Assembly (NCBI GenBank): GCA_036172665.1
Contig: CM069875.1
Location: 21,049,806 to 21,113,805 of the forward strand
Length of the DNA: 64,000 bases
Source: Prosopocoilus inquinatus
Lineage: Eukaryota; Arthropoda; Insecta; Coleoptera; Lucanidae
Direction of reading: 5' to 3'
In this document: positions 33,305 through 43,109 of the stretch, one piece after another
Layout: each line of letters opens with the position of its first letter
How positions within the stretch are numbered: the stretch's first letter is position 1
The notes under the pieces: generated by a model
The model's database searches: none
What the model saw: only the letters and a program-made list of their open reading frames with translations
Told to the model about the DNA's origin: nothing
Program-made: the position numbers and the translations under genes

Positions 33305-33959
33305 GTTCTCTTCATTTTTCTGTCCGGTTTGTGATTAAAAAAACTTTGTACTTACAATTTTCATCGGACAAGAACAAACTTCAATTATAAGGATTTAGTT
33401 GTAACTCAACGTTGTAATTCATTTATTCATTTTAACTTTTTAAATAAAATTTTCAATTTGCTTGACACAAAATAACTTAAAAGTGTATACGCAAAATTAG
33501 CACTAAAGACCTCTCTCCAATGAATTGTTTAATCTTGTTTGTTGTGAACTTGTGCAAATGTCATTACACATACAAAGGTAGTTACAATTAAATGCAATTA
33601 TCCTAGGGTCGAAGCTGTCCCAGATGTTTGAACTGCAACGACTAAATTACGTAACATGATGAAATAACTCGGTCAACTGATAAGTAAATCAACGTTAAAT
33701 TTAACTGAATGTAATCTGCTCGTTCGAGAAAGGAAAATTAAATTTTTGATTTTTGATTTCACTTTTTCGCAAATGGTGTTCAGGGTATTCGATTAAAGAG
33801 GTAGACCCAAAAACTTCTCTTCTGTGCTGAGCTTTTGTTAAAATTTATTAGCTTCAGCATTTAAAGATTAAGTTACGAATTCGTTCTATAACATTGAATT
33901 AACAACAAAATTGTTTTTAATCTTTAACCAGATGATATGAAAATTGCATACAATGCTCA

Positions 33960-34110
33960 ACATTGCACCACCGTTAATAACTTCATCAACCGATAGTGAA
34001 ACGTTTAACATTCTTTGTAATTCCACAGTGTCCAGTTAAAGGTTAAAAACAATTTTTTTTTCAATTTTCATCGGATATAAGAGCCGACTTCAGTTATTAT
34101 TAAATTAAGA
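33960..34110 (+). mobile_element. Penelope-type tail remnant
   Basis: GATAGTGAAACGTTTAACATTC, GTCCAGTTAAAGGTTAAAAA and TCAATTTTCATCGGAT recur in the order seen at 26690-26780 and near the Penelope right end. The hammerhead core upstream of GATAGTGAAAC is lost. Confidence 0.55.
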
Positions 34111-34159
34111 TATAATAATAAACGTATGTAATGTAAGAGGAAAATTCCGAAATATAAGT

Positions 34160-35600
34160 GCATTTAATGTGCGTGCCACAACGAAAGAGAAAAGTATAAC
34201 TGTGAAAGAAGAATTTTATAATGAACTTAATAAAAAGTATGATAAAATTTCAAGTTATAACTTGAAAGTTGTGGTAGGGGACTTTAATGCAAAAATGCAG
34301 TTTACATGAAAAGGCATCCAGAATTCCTTCAGCAGAAAATGGAGCTCTGTTAATAGATGTCGCAGAAGAGAAAAATATGGTAATAAAAAGCACAGCTTTT
34401 CAAAGAAAAGAGATACATAAAGGAACGTGGATGAGTCCAGATGGCAGGACAAGAAACTAAATGAATCACGTATTAATAGAACAAAGTGAAGGATAAATAA
34501 ATAATAAATAATAAATAATAAAAATAAGAAGTTATAGAGGTCCTGATATGAACTCTGAGTTAAAATAAAATAGGTTATTCCGATAAAGAAAGCCAAAAGG
34601 AATACGAGAAACTGCTAAACAAAGAAATGGAGAAGGTAAAAGGAGAGGGAAACATAAATGAAATATGAGAAGAAGTGAGAACAAAAATAATGCAATGTGC
34701 AGTAGAATGCTCAGGAAAGAAGGAGGAAATTGAGAAAAAGTGGTTTCACAAGATCTGCAATTCCAAAGTGAACGAAAGAAATAGTGCAAGATTAGAGATG
34801 ATCGAAAAGGGTACGAATGAAAATAGACGAAAATACCATAAAAAGAGGAACAAGTGTAGAGAGATACTAAAAAAAGGAATCATCTAGAGCAGAAGATAAT
34901 GGAACTAGAAGAAAATTTTAAAAATAAGGAGATTAGAAAGTTATATAGAGGATAGAGGAGGAAAAACTGAGAATATGGAACGAAAAAGAAATGTCGTCGC
35001 CATCTAAAGAAGAAATTGAGGAAATTATTAATAAGCTAAAGAACAAAAGTGCAGGAGGGGATGAGATAACAACAGAAATGATAAAATAGAAGGAGGACAA
35101 GGATTGTAGCAGGGAACAAATGCCTGGATGCGCTAAAACAAAAGACTATCAAGGAAATTGAAAGTAAGATTCCACGACACTGTACTCGGACCGAATTGTA
35201 ATATTTAGAAGCGAAGTATGGACCTTTAAGAAAGAAGATGATCTCCAGGTATGAGAAAGAAAGATTCTGAGAAAAATCTTTGCAGGAAGGATAGAAGATG
35301 GCGTATGGAAAAAAGAACTAATCAAGAGGTAATGGTCTTTTCAATGAATCAAACATATTAGGTCTGGTGAAAGCGCAGCGCATTAGACGAATGGGTCACG
35401 TAATAAAGTGCAGTGCAACTGAATTCCAAAGATGATGCTGACACATAGTATTGGAGGAAGGAGTCAGACCAAGACCAAGATGGTAGAAGGAAGTAGAAGA
35501 AGATATAAAAAAGATGAATATCAGACAAAGGATAAGAGAGAATGGAAGAAGATCGTAAACCAAGCTATGGTCAACTAGACCTGTAAAGCTTCACATAATA
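34160..35600 (+). pseudogene. RTE-type LINE remnant (endonuclease, partial RT, C-terminus)
   Basis: Conceptual translation in shifting frames gives an endonuclease block (VKEEFYNELNKKYD, VVVGDFNAK), a pre-RT helix block (KEYEKLLNKEMEKV), an RT-entry block (KEEIEEIINKLKNKSAGGDE) and C-terminal blocks (GSEVWTFKKEDD, RRMGHVIK, EEDIKKMNIRQR). The order is that of RTE-clade elements often annotated as craniofacial development protein 2-like. Many stops and frameshifts interrupt it, and most of the RT palm is deleted between about 35090 and 35170. Confidence 0.75.
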
Positions 35601-38600
35601 AAAAAGTAAAGGTATAACAATTGTCATCACCTCATCACAGTTCATAATAGTTACTTTAGAACATGGCAAAGTTGAAATAAAACATTAACCATTTACCACT
35701 GAAAACTGAAGTACAGGAAAATCACGAAACTAAATTCAACAAGTGGACATTTCTTAAGGTGCATGTGTAGATTAAATGACAGTTATCGGTGGCAAATTTT
35801 AAATGGTATTAATTACTTTTGAATTCGAAAAATGCATCAAAAATTCATGAGATGAATTTAAATTAAATTAAATTTCGAATGTCATATCGGAAATTCTTGA
35901 ATTTGAATGTCTTTTTCTTATATAATATATTTCTAGAAACAAACGACAATGTTGGGCTAAAGCATTACAATCTAAACTTTTTTTGAAATATTTTGTTATT
36001 ACTCATTTTTATTTCAATGAAATAGTAAAGTGTACTTTATATTTAGAAATTGATGTTCTTTTATTTGACAATAAAAGTTTTTGAACGTTCGGTCAAAGAA
36101 AACTAGAAGTTTTTGAAAACATAACTCGCAATTGCTTCTCTCGTATGATCACATGGTATGGCAATCCTGAGTGACAGTAGTCTGCTTAAAACGAGTGAAC
36201 TTAACCATATTTAAAAAAAAATTAAAGAAAGTCAAGTGTTGAGAGCCACTGAGTGCTAAAGAAATTAAAAAAAAAATACATTGTTATAGAAAGTATCTTT
36301 CAAATTTATCACAAAAATATTCGTTTTAGCTGCCAATGTATTTGTAGAAGGCACTATTCAGTAATATCTAAATATTTTTAGTATAATTAGTATTCACTTT
36401 TTCTTTTAACCCAACAGTGCGAGTCAAGATTAAAAACTAGGCTTTTTCATTCCTATATCAAAGCTGAGATACTAATCTAGAAAGTTATATTAGAACCACT
36501 AGATATTTTTGGGTAAAAATTCATTTTCATAAGTGCAGTGCATTATTAAAATAACGATGCAGAAAAACTTTAAATAGTTTATTATAATTTACATTATAGA
36601 GTTACATATTTATCTAAGAATTAAATTTGAAATTATGTGTTCAATAAAATTTTCATATAAAATCTGAATTATTTAAGGTTCAAATTAATATCAACTATTA
36701 AGTGTGATACATCATTGTAATCAGGAGAAAAAATGCTATCGAATAGAAATAAAAAGACATAAGTTGTGTTTAATTCATTCTCTCAATGGATACGAATTAG
36801 GCATTGATTCGTGCAACTTTTCTTCCATTTAACCGAATTTGTATCTCTTACGGTTTAGGAGATCCCTTCAGTGCACACTCAGTTTGAAACAGCCGGTATA
36901 TGGTCTGTCCAGAAAATATACAGGAAGAATAAAATGAAAACTGTAACTACTAGTGTTTGAATTTCTGATGAAACAGACGACAGATTTCTGCCGAAAAATT
37001 TAATAATAATTATATAATAATAATAATTTCTATACACAATACATATATACAATAGTTTCCCTGTTATAAATTATTCATTTTTTCAGTTAGTTTAACATTA
37101 TTAACATTCAACATTTTTGTCGTTTGTTTGTTAGGTTCTTTGAAAAACATGATTTGACAGGTAAGTACGCTCTCAGTAAATAGATAAAACAATGTTTCGA
37201 AAGAAACTTACAGAAATTTCAAAATTCTGGAAATATTCTTAATTAGCGATATTTGAGAACAGGCAACTACTTACTGAATCTTTCTTGATCTGGAAACGAT
37301 TGATTCGACTGAAGATGTTATTCTTAAAGGGGAGAACCCTTTCCGTAAGTATCTTTATTTAACATTATAAATAAATTTCACTCCTCTTACTTATTTCCAT
37401 AACTTTGGTTTAATGTTCCTTCTATACAATATCTACGTGACAGAATGATGAGAGCTCATAATGATCGTCGATTTGCTTTTCGGTCCATTTTCTACATGTA
37501 AATAAACTGTATCAAATTTATGTCGTTAATTCTTATTTTATATTTACTTGTTCTCCTTTTCTCTCTTAATTTCTTAATTCCACACATAAATTTTATTTTT
37601 CATATTTGCTCGGTATTTTAACCTGTTGACCCAACCGTCCAGTTTCATTGATAAATAAGTAAATAAATAAATGACTATTGAAAATGCAATAATTAAGAAA
37701 TACAGTTTTCAAAAATTGGACGAGAAAACATTCAATACTTGAATATAAATTTTTGGAACTTGACTATTTTGCATGAACTAAACAAATAAATAATTATAAT
37801 ATAATCAGTTTAAATTCATTAGTTTACTAATTGTAAAATTCGAAAAAAAGATCAGTTTACCAATTGTGAAACATCGTAAAATAATTTATTTCAAAATACA
37901 TAATTGGACAAAATAATAAAAAAAGACTTTCAAACTTTGCGTGTTGCTAGGCGCCTGGAATGTAGCAATGACCAGTGTTTCTAATTTATGAGTTTGCAAA
38001 AAACTTTTTTTGTCGTTACGAATTAGTATAAACAACATCGCGATGCCGGCATTCGTGTTCAGCGAAAGAAATTTAGACTTTTTAACAACGACTCCCACAC
38101 AGAGCAAATTAATTGACAGGGGTGCGTCTAACTTTCCTCGAGCTTTATTCAGTTTCAGTTAACTTTTTCTTGAACATTATAAGCTGACAGATTTAATATT
38201 AATTTCATTGAGAAACTAAATCTGAAAAGAATTTCCTTTTTTTATACTTGAACAACGAATATGCATTTGTTCAAATTTTATTCATATTTATGATTTGTCG
38301 TGTATTTGATTAATATTTAACTTAGAAAATTTAGTAAAACTTATCTTTGACTTCACCACTAAAAATTAAATCAATATTTTCAGCTGGTATTAAAGTGTCT
38401 TTTATTACAAGTCCCTTTTCATACATACAGCATCAGTAAATACCGATGACATTAAAGTATTGGTTAAGATAACTTTCACAGAAAAAGACTAAACTAGTTG
38501 TTTTTCTTCAATTATTCCATTTCCATTCCCAAATAATAGTGCGTAGCTGGGGAAATCGGGCATAAAACTTCTAATTCTAGACAACACATTCTTATGGAAT

Positions 38601-39737
38601 TTTCCTGTGTATTTTAAAATAAAATCACTTCACTGTTAAGCTATTCTTTATTGGTGTCCACGTGGTATACCGTAAAAGATAAATATCATCTGTTATTTCT
38701 CAATTTAATTTCAAGAATGTAGAAGCATGCTGCATCAGTAAAATTTAATATAAATCGATTTTAAAGAAGAGACGTTAAACCGGCAACAAACTTTCCAGCA
38801 TTGTGGCTAAAGTCAAGGCCTACCTATCAAAAAATTCAATATTCTGTTTTGAAAATCTCTGCAAGTGTCGATAAAATATTAATAGCAGAACATAAGCAGC
38901 AGCGAATTCTGTTTGGTTTATTAAATTATGTTATATGTGTGGTATGGTGAATATATGTATGTGTATTATTTGTTTACACAAATTAGTAAGCTTACCTCAA
39001 GACAAACTTAGGTGTACATCTGACTTTAGCTAAGAAGCTAAACTTGCTAATTTTTGTAAAACGAGTAAGCCTGTAACAGATGTGTTGGCTTTAGACTTTA
39101 GACAAATTAGACTGATGCCAAACTTAGTTAGATGCCTAATGATAAATATGCAAAGCGAATACCAGTTTAAGTAAGCTTGAGCCAAACTTTTAGTTCCGAG
39201 ACACCTTGTGTTTTTACTTTTCACTTCCTTTGAAAATTCAAACCGTTCATATTGAACTCGTTTTCTCTTTCGTTTTTTGGATCCAGTGCCTTTTGAGATG
39301 AGAAATCTCTACGACGATTGTACATACCTTCCTTACTTCATAAATTAGAGTAAAATGTGGTACACACAGCAGTAAGGTGTTATCAATGCGTCTGTTATTT
39401 TTTTTTTAATTTAAATTTACAAAAATATCACAAATGCGCGTTGTTAACAAAAGAACCTTTCCAAATAAGCTAAACTTGATAATGGGACAGAGCCTGTCGC
39501 TTATAAGAGATGGTTTATAAAAATCGGTGAATTTCATGAAAGTACTACCGCAGTCACAAAGCAGAAATCATTTTTGACACACCACTCAAAATGTTTCGGT
39601 TTAAATCCAACTTTGAATACAGACAATAAACCTATTTTTGCTTATTCGTAATTCATCGGAAATTGCTCGTATGACACTATGATTCACTTTTTTCTATTTT
39701 TGTTCCTCGGATAATTATGGCATTTTTAAGTACCCAA
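35601..39737. other. Intronic AT-rich stretch, nothing recognised
   Basis: Over 4 kb without a supported ORF, transposase or RNA gene. The open frames at 37886-38107 and 39030-39224 (minus) lack motifs. Confidence 0.5.
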
Positions 39738-39750
39738 TATAAATTTTTAC
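39738..39750. repeat. Target duplication TATAAATTTTTAC, left copy
   Basis: The 13-mer is repeated exactly at 41178-41190, immediately outside the hammerhead array. Confidence 0.85.
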
Positions 39751-39918
39751 ATATAAAATAGCGACATCTTACTATCGCTTTTTGACCTAACATTGCAGTA
39801 GGATAGACAAATTGAAGCGGGATTTGCTCCTAATGAGTCCCCCATGCAAGGCGGCCATGCTTGCTGTCAAAGCATAATGAAAGATTTTAGAAAAATTTTG
39901 TGCAAATCGTTTTTGATT

Positions 39919-40007
39919 GCAGTGAGAACCTCGAGCAGCCTCTGGACAGCTGTTTCAGCCCTGCTTGGGGCTTCTTCAGCAGAAACGTAGCTCGACATTC
40001 CCACTGC
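39919..40007 (-). ncRNA. Hammerhead ribozyme, satellite unit 1
   Basis: Minus strand: extended stem I (GCAGTG/CACTGC, GAA/TTC, TCGAGC/GCTCGA, TCTG/CAGA with internal loops), core CTGAAGA, stem II AGCCC/GGGCT with loop CAAGCA, GAAA, palindromic ACAGCTGT stem III, cleavage triplet GTC. All invariant core positions are present. Confidence 0.85.
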
Positions 40008-40230
40008 ATACCAAAAACGACTTGCCCAATTTATTCGCAATTGCGATGTAAGAGTGATGAACATATAAAATAGCGACATCTTACTATCGCTTTTTGACCT
40101 AACATTGCAGTAGGATAGACAAATTGAAGCGCGATTTGCTCCTAATGAGTCCCCCATGCAAGGCGGCCATGCTTGCTGTCAAAGCATAATGAAAGATTTT
40201 AGAAAAATTTTGTGCAAATCGTTTTTGATT

Positions 40231-40319
40231 GCAGTGAGAACCTCGAGCAGCCTCTGGACAGCTGTTTCAGCCCTGCTTGGGGCTTCTTTAGCAGAAACGT
40301 AGCTCGACATTCCCACTGC
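40231..40319 (-). ncRNA. Hammerhead ribozyme, satellite unit 2, core mutated
   Basis: Same stems as unit 1, but the core reads CTAAAGA instead of CTGAAGA. The conserved G5 is lost, so this unit is predicted not to cleave. Confidence 0.8.
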
Positions 40320-40542
40320 ATACCAAAAACGACTTGCCCAATTTATTCGCAATTGCGATGTAAGAGTGATGAACATATAAAATAGCGACATCTTACTATC
40401 GCTTTTTGACCTAACATTGCAGTAGGATAGACAAATTGAAGCGGGATTTGCTCCTAATGAGTCCCCCATGCAAGGCGGCCATGCTTGCTGTCAAAGCATA
40501 ATGAAAGATTTTAGAAAAATTTTGTGCAAATCGTTTTTGATT

Positions 40543-40631
40543 GCAGTGAGAACCTCGAGCAGCCTCTGGACAGCTGTTTCAGCCCTGCTTGGGGCTTCTT
40601 CAGCAGAAACGTAGCTCGACATTCCCACTGC
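40543..40631 (-). ncRNA. Hammerhead ribozyme, satellite unit 3
   Basis: Canonical core CTGAAGA, stem II AGCCC/GGGCT, GAAA, ACAGCTGT and GTC, with the extended stem I of unit 1. Confidence 0.85.
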
Positions 40632-41061
40632 ATACCAAAAACGACTTGCCCAATTTATTCGCAATTGCGATGTAAGAGTGATGAACATATAAAATAGCGA
40701 CATCTTACTATCGCTTTTTGACCTAACATTGCAGTAGGATAGACAAATTGAAGCGGGATTTGCTCCTAATGAGTCCCCCATGCAAGGCGGCCATGCTTGC
40801 TGTCAAAGCATAAAGAGGCTGCTCGAGGTTCTCACTGCAATCAAAAACGATTTGCACAAAATTTTTCTAAAATCTTTCATTATGCTTTGACAGCAAGCAT
40901 GGCCACCTTGCATGGGGGACTCATTAGGAGCAAATCCCGCTTCAATTTGTCTATCCTACTGCAATGTTAGGTCAAAAAGCGATAGTAAGATGTCGCTATT
41001 TTATATGTTCATCACTCTTACATCGCAATTGCGAATAAATTGGGCAAGTCGTTTTTGGTAT

Positions 41062-41150
41062 GCAGTGGGAATGTCGAGCTACGTTTCTGCTGAAGAAGCC
41101 CCAAGCAGGGCTGAAACAGCTGTCCAGAGGCTGCTCGAGGTTCTCACTGC
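41062..41150 (+). ncRNA. Hammerhead ribozyme in the inverted satellite unit
   Basis: Plus strand. CTGAAGA at 41090-41096, GGGCT then GAAAC near 41108-41117, ACAGCTGT followed by C at 41124 as cleavage residue. Stem I strands 41062-41089 and 41125-41150 pair through four helices. Confidence 0.85.
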
Positions 41151-41177
41151 AATCAAAAACGATTTGCACAAAATTTT

Positions 41178-41190
41178 TATAAATTTTTAC
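41178..41190. repeat. Target duplication TATAAATTTTTAC, right copy
   Basis: Exact repeat of 39738-39750. Confidence 0.85.
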
Positions 41191-42560
41191 GTTTAAAGTA
41201 CTTTGAGACCAGTTTAGACTAAAAGAAACCATCTTGTCTAAGCTAATTATTGAAGAAAATACAGCCTTTTACTGATTTTTTATTTATATAGGAGTCGAAA
41301 TGTTGAGACCTTACTCCGGGACGCACTATTTTCTTTCTGGTTATGACGAGTACTGTTCTTAGACTCTTTAGGTCTCGTTCGCACGAGCTTGTTTTAAAAC
41401 GAAAAGCTGAAAAGCTGTATGTGAGCATGTCACAAAAAGCACTTCAAGAGAATTATGTCTCTTTTAAGAAGTAGCATCACCCGCTACTACTATTTATGGA
41501 GCAGATATTTACAGTTATAATTAATACCAATGATACATACAGTGCGTACGTAATGTTTGGATAATCAAAATATAACGTAAACTATTGATTAACCAATAAC
41601 TAATTGATACAATACAGTTATCTCAAAGGAAATCTTCAAAATGCCCGACAACAACTGCTAAATTAAAATACTGGCAATTTTATTGCTCTCAAAACCAAGT
41701 AAAATATACTTGAAATTTTAATTGTTTACTCTATAAATCAAACGAACAAGATTTTAGTAGCTGTTTGAGTGCCTCAATTAACCTAACAGTAACTTAAATT
41801 ACAGCTGATTTAGTTTTCACAAACATTGGTTAGCAAGTAAACAGGTTTCTAGGACACGCTATATGTCGTCAACTATTACGTCACTCCCAAAATAAATTGC
41901 CAACCAGTTACGTTGTTGGTACTTGCTCGTCGTCGGAGACACGGTCGACACGCTATCCCTTATTTCGTTACTTAAAAGTTGCTGGTTGGCAAGGAAAGGG
42001 GCTGGTAATAAACGTGGTAAATTGGGAAGAAAGAACAGCTACAACGTTACTTAAAAGTTGCTGGTCGGCAAGGAAAGGAGCTGGTAATAAACGTGGTAAA
42101 TTTTGAAGAAAGAACAGCTACAACGGTTACTTGTCAGGAACGTACAAAGCTGCGGGCGATAAAAAAGGAAGTGGTGACAAAAAGCCGAGACTCTATAAGC
42201 CTGAGAGCAGAGATATTAGATACGGCTCTATTTCAATATCTGCATATCTTTCACTTTTTAAAAATGCACCAAATAGTACTGGCGTCGAAAGAGTGGTCTG
42301 CAAAGTTGTATTCGTTTTGTCTACACATACAAATAAACTCTCCAAACTCAAATTATCAATACGAAACGAAACACAACTACGCTCTTTCACCATTTGCCCA
42401 AGTAATGAGAATGCCGGAATGGACGCCGGTAGTGCGCAATTCAGAACACTACGTGCGATAATAAGTAGGAAAATATGCTCGGAAGAATACGCATGCGTGT
42501 GCGTTAGAAATGTGCGAACCTAAGAATAAAGAAGTAATAGATATTGTCGACTTCACGGAA
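41191..42560. other. Intronic stretch with one tandem duplication, no gene
   Basis: Mostly AT-rich. Overlapping open frames at 41897-42523 cover the 79-bp duplication and show no family motif. I make no gene call here. Confidence 0.45.
41967..42124 (+). repeat. 79-bp tandem duplication
   Basis: 41967-42045 and 42046-42124 share GTTACTTAAAAGTTGCTGG through AAGAAAGAACAGCTACAAC with only a few changes (GGTTGG/GGTCGG, GGGGCT/GGAGCT, TTGGGA/TTTTGA). Confidence 0.85.
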
Positions 42561-43109
42561 TAGAAGATATGAACTATCACTTGTGAAAGTTACGATATTG
42601 CAAAGGCACCTGTAACATTTGGATTTGGAGTAGCAACCAAGGCAGAAATTAATTCGGTTTCCAAAAATTCTAGGGATTACCCTATATTCTGTCAGCGAAA
42701 ATTTCTATACATATTAAGTTCTTGGGGATATTCTGGTTTACGTTCTTGGAACCAGGGCGAATTAATTTGTGCCCTTCGTTCTGATCGTCTTTTTGACACT
42801 TGCAGACACTTTATTAAGCTACAGATTTTTTTTGTAATTGAGATTAAAATTAACCACTTACTGAAACTTTGAAGAAGTGAATGAAGGACATTTGGAATAT
42901 TTACGTTCCGTTAATTTTTTTCCTTTGCGTTACTTTATAAGCTATAAAATAAAACTCCACTTTTCAGTTTTCATTACTAATTTTCTCGAAAATCTTCTTA
43001 TGGAAGGTGTCAAAATTTTTATAGCATGAGGCGTGTTCTTTTTGCCACAAATCTCTTCTCAACTCAGATAAACGTCATTTCCGTTGGCATGAACAAGTAA
43101 GTATGAACT
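42561..43109 (+). repeat. 541/549-bp direct repeat flanking the LINE, left copy
   Basis: Runs from TAGAAGATATGA to GTATGAACT. Nearly identical to 45979-46519; it differs at about six bases and an extra GATCGTCT near 42784. It ends precisely at the LINE poly(A) side. Confidence 0.9.

Larger units (their letters stand above)
30490..33395 (-). mobile_element. Penelope-like element with inverted terminal repeats
   Basis: The RT ORF (minus strand) is flanked by inverted repeats: about 30496-30690 mirrors about 33150-33353, with landmarks GTCCGGTTTGTGATTAAAAA and GTTACCTTTTCGTTTCTC. The right repeat continues into the tail ACAATTTTCATCGGACAAGA, also found at about 26763 and 34063. Penelope-like elements commonly show such complex terminal repeats (pLTRs). 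Exact limits and target duplication were not resolved; the left limit abuts the Copia target site. Confidence 0.85.
39751..41177. mobile_element. Tandem 312-bp hammerhead repeats plus inverted copy: candidate retrozyme insertion
   Basis: Units in one orientation at 39751-40812 (about 3.4 copies; period 312 bp, nearly identical), followed by an inverted 1.17-copy unit at 40813-41177. A 13-bp direct duplication encloses the whole. Three of four complete units carry a canonical hammerhead. The inverted unit starts with AGAGGCTGCTCG, one base past the predicted self-cleavage site (GTC then CAGAGG). Open frames in the units are coincidental, since they are not conserved as coding. Animal retrozymes are tandem repeats of this size with type I hammerheads; mobilisation by Penelope-type RT is the current model. 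Confidence 0.85.

Noticed and set aside
39867..41196. Four 94-96-codon frames with nearly identical sequence
   Set aside because: They arise from the repeated satellite units. The same bases form the hammerhead, and the flanking single copy does not keep the frame.
42131..42523. 130-codon frame
   Set aside because: No motif, overlaps another open frame in the 79-bp duplication, and no splice or conservation signal was seen.
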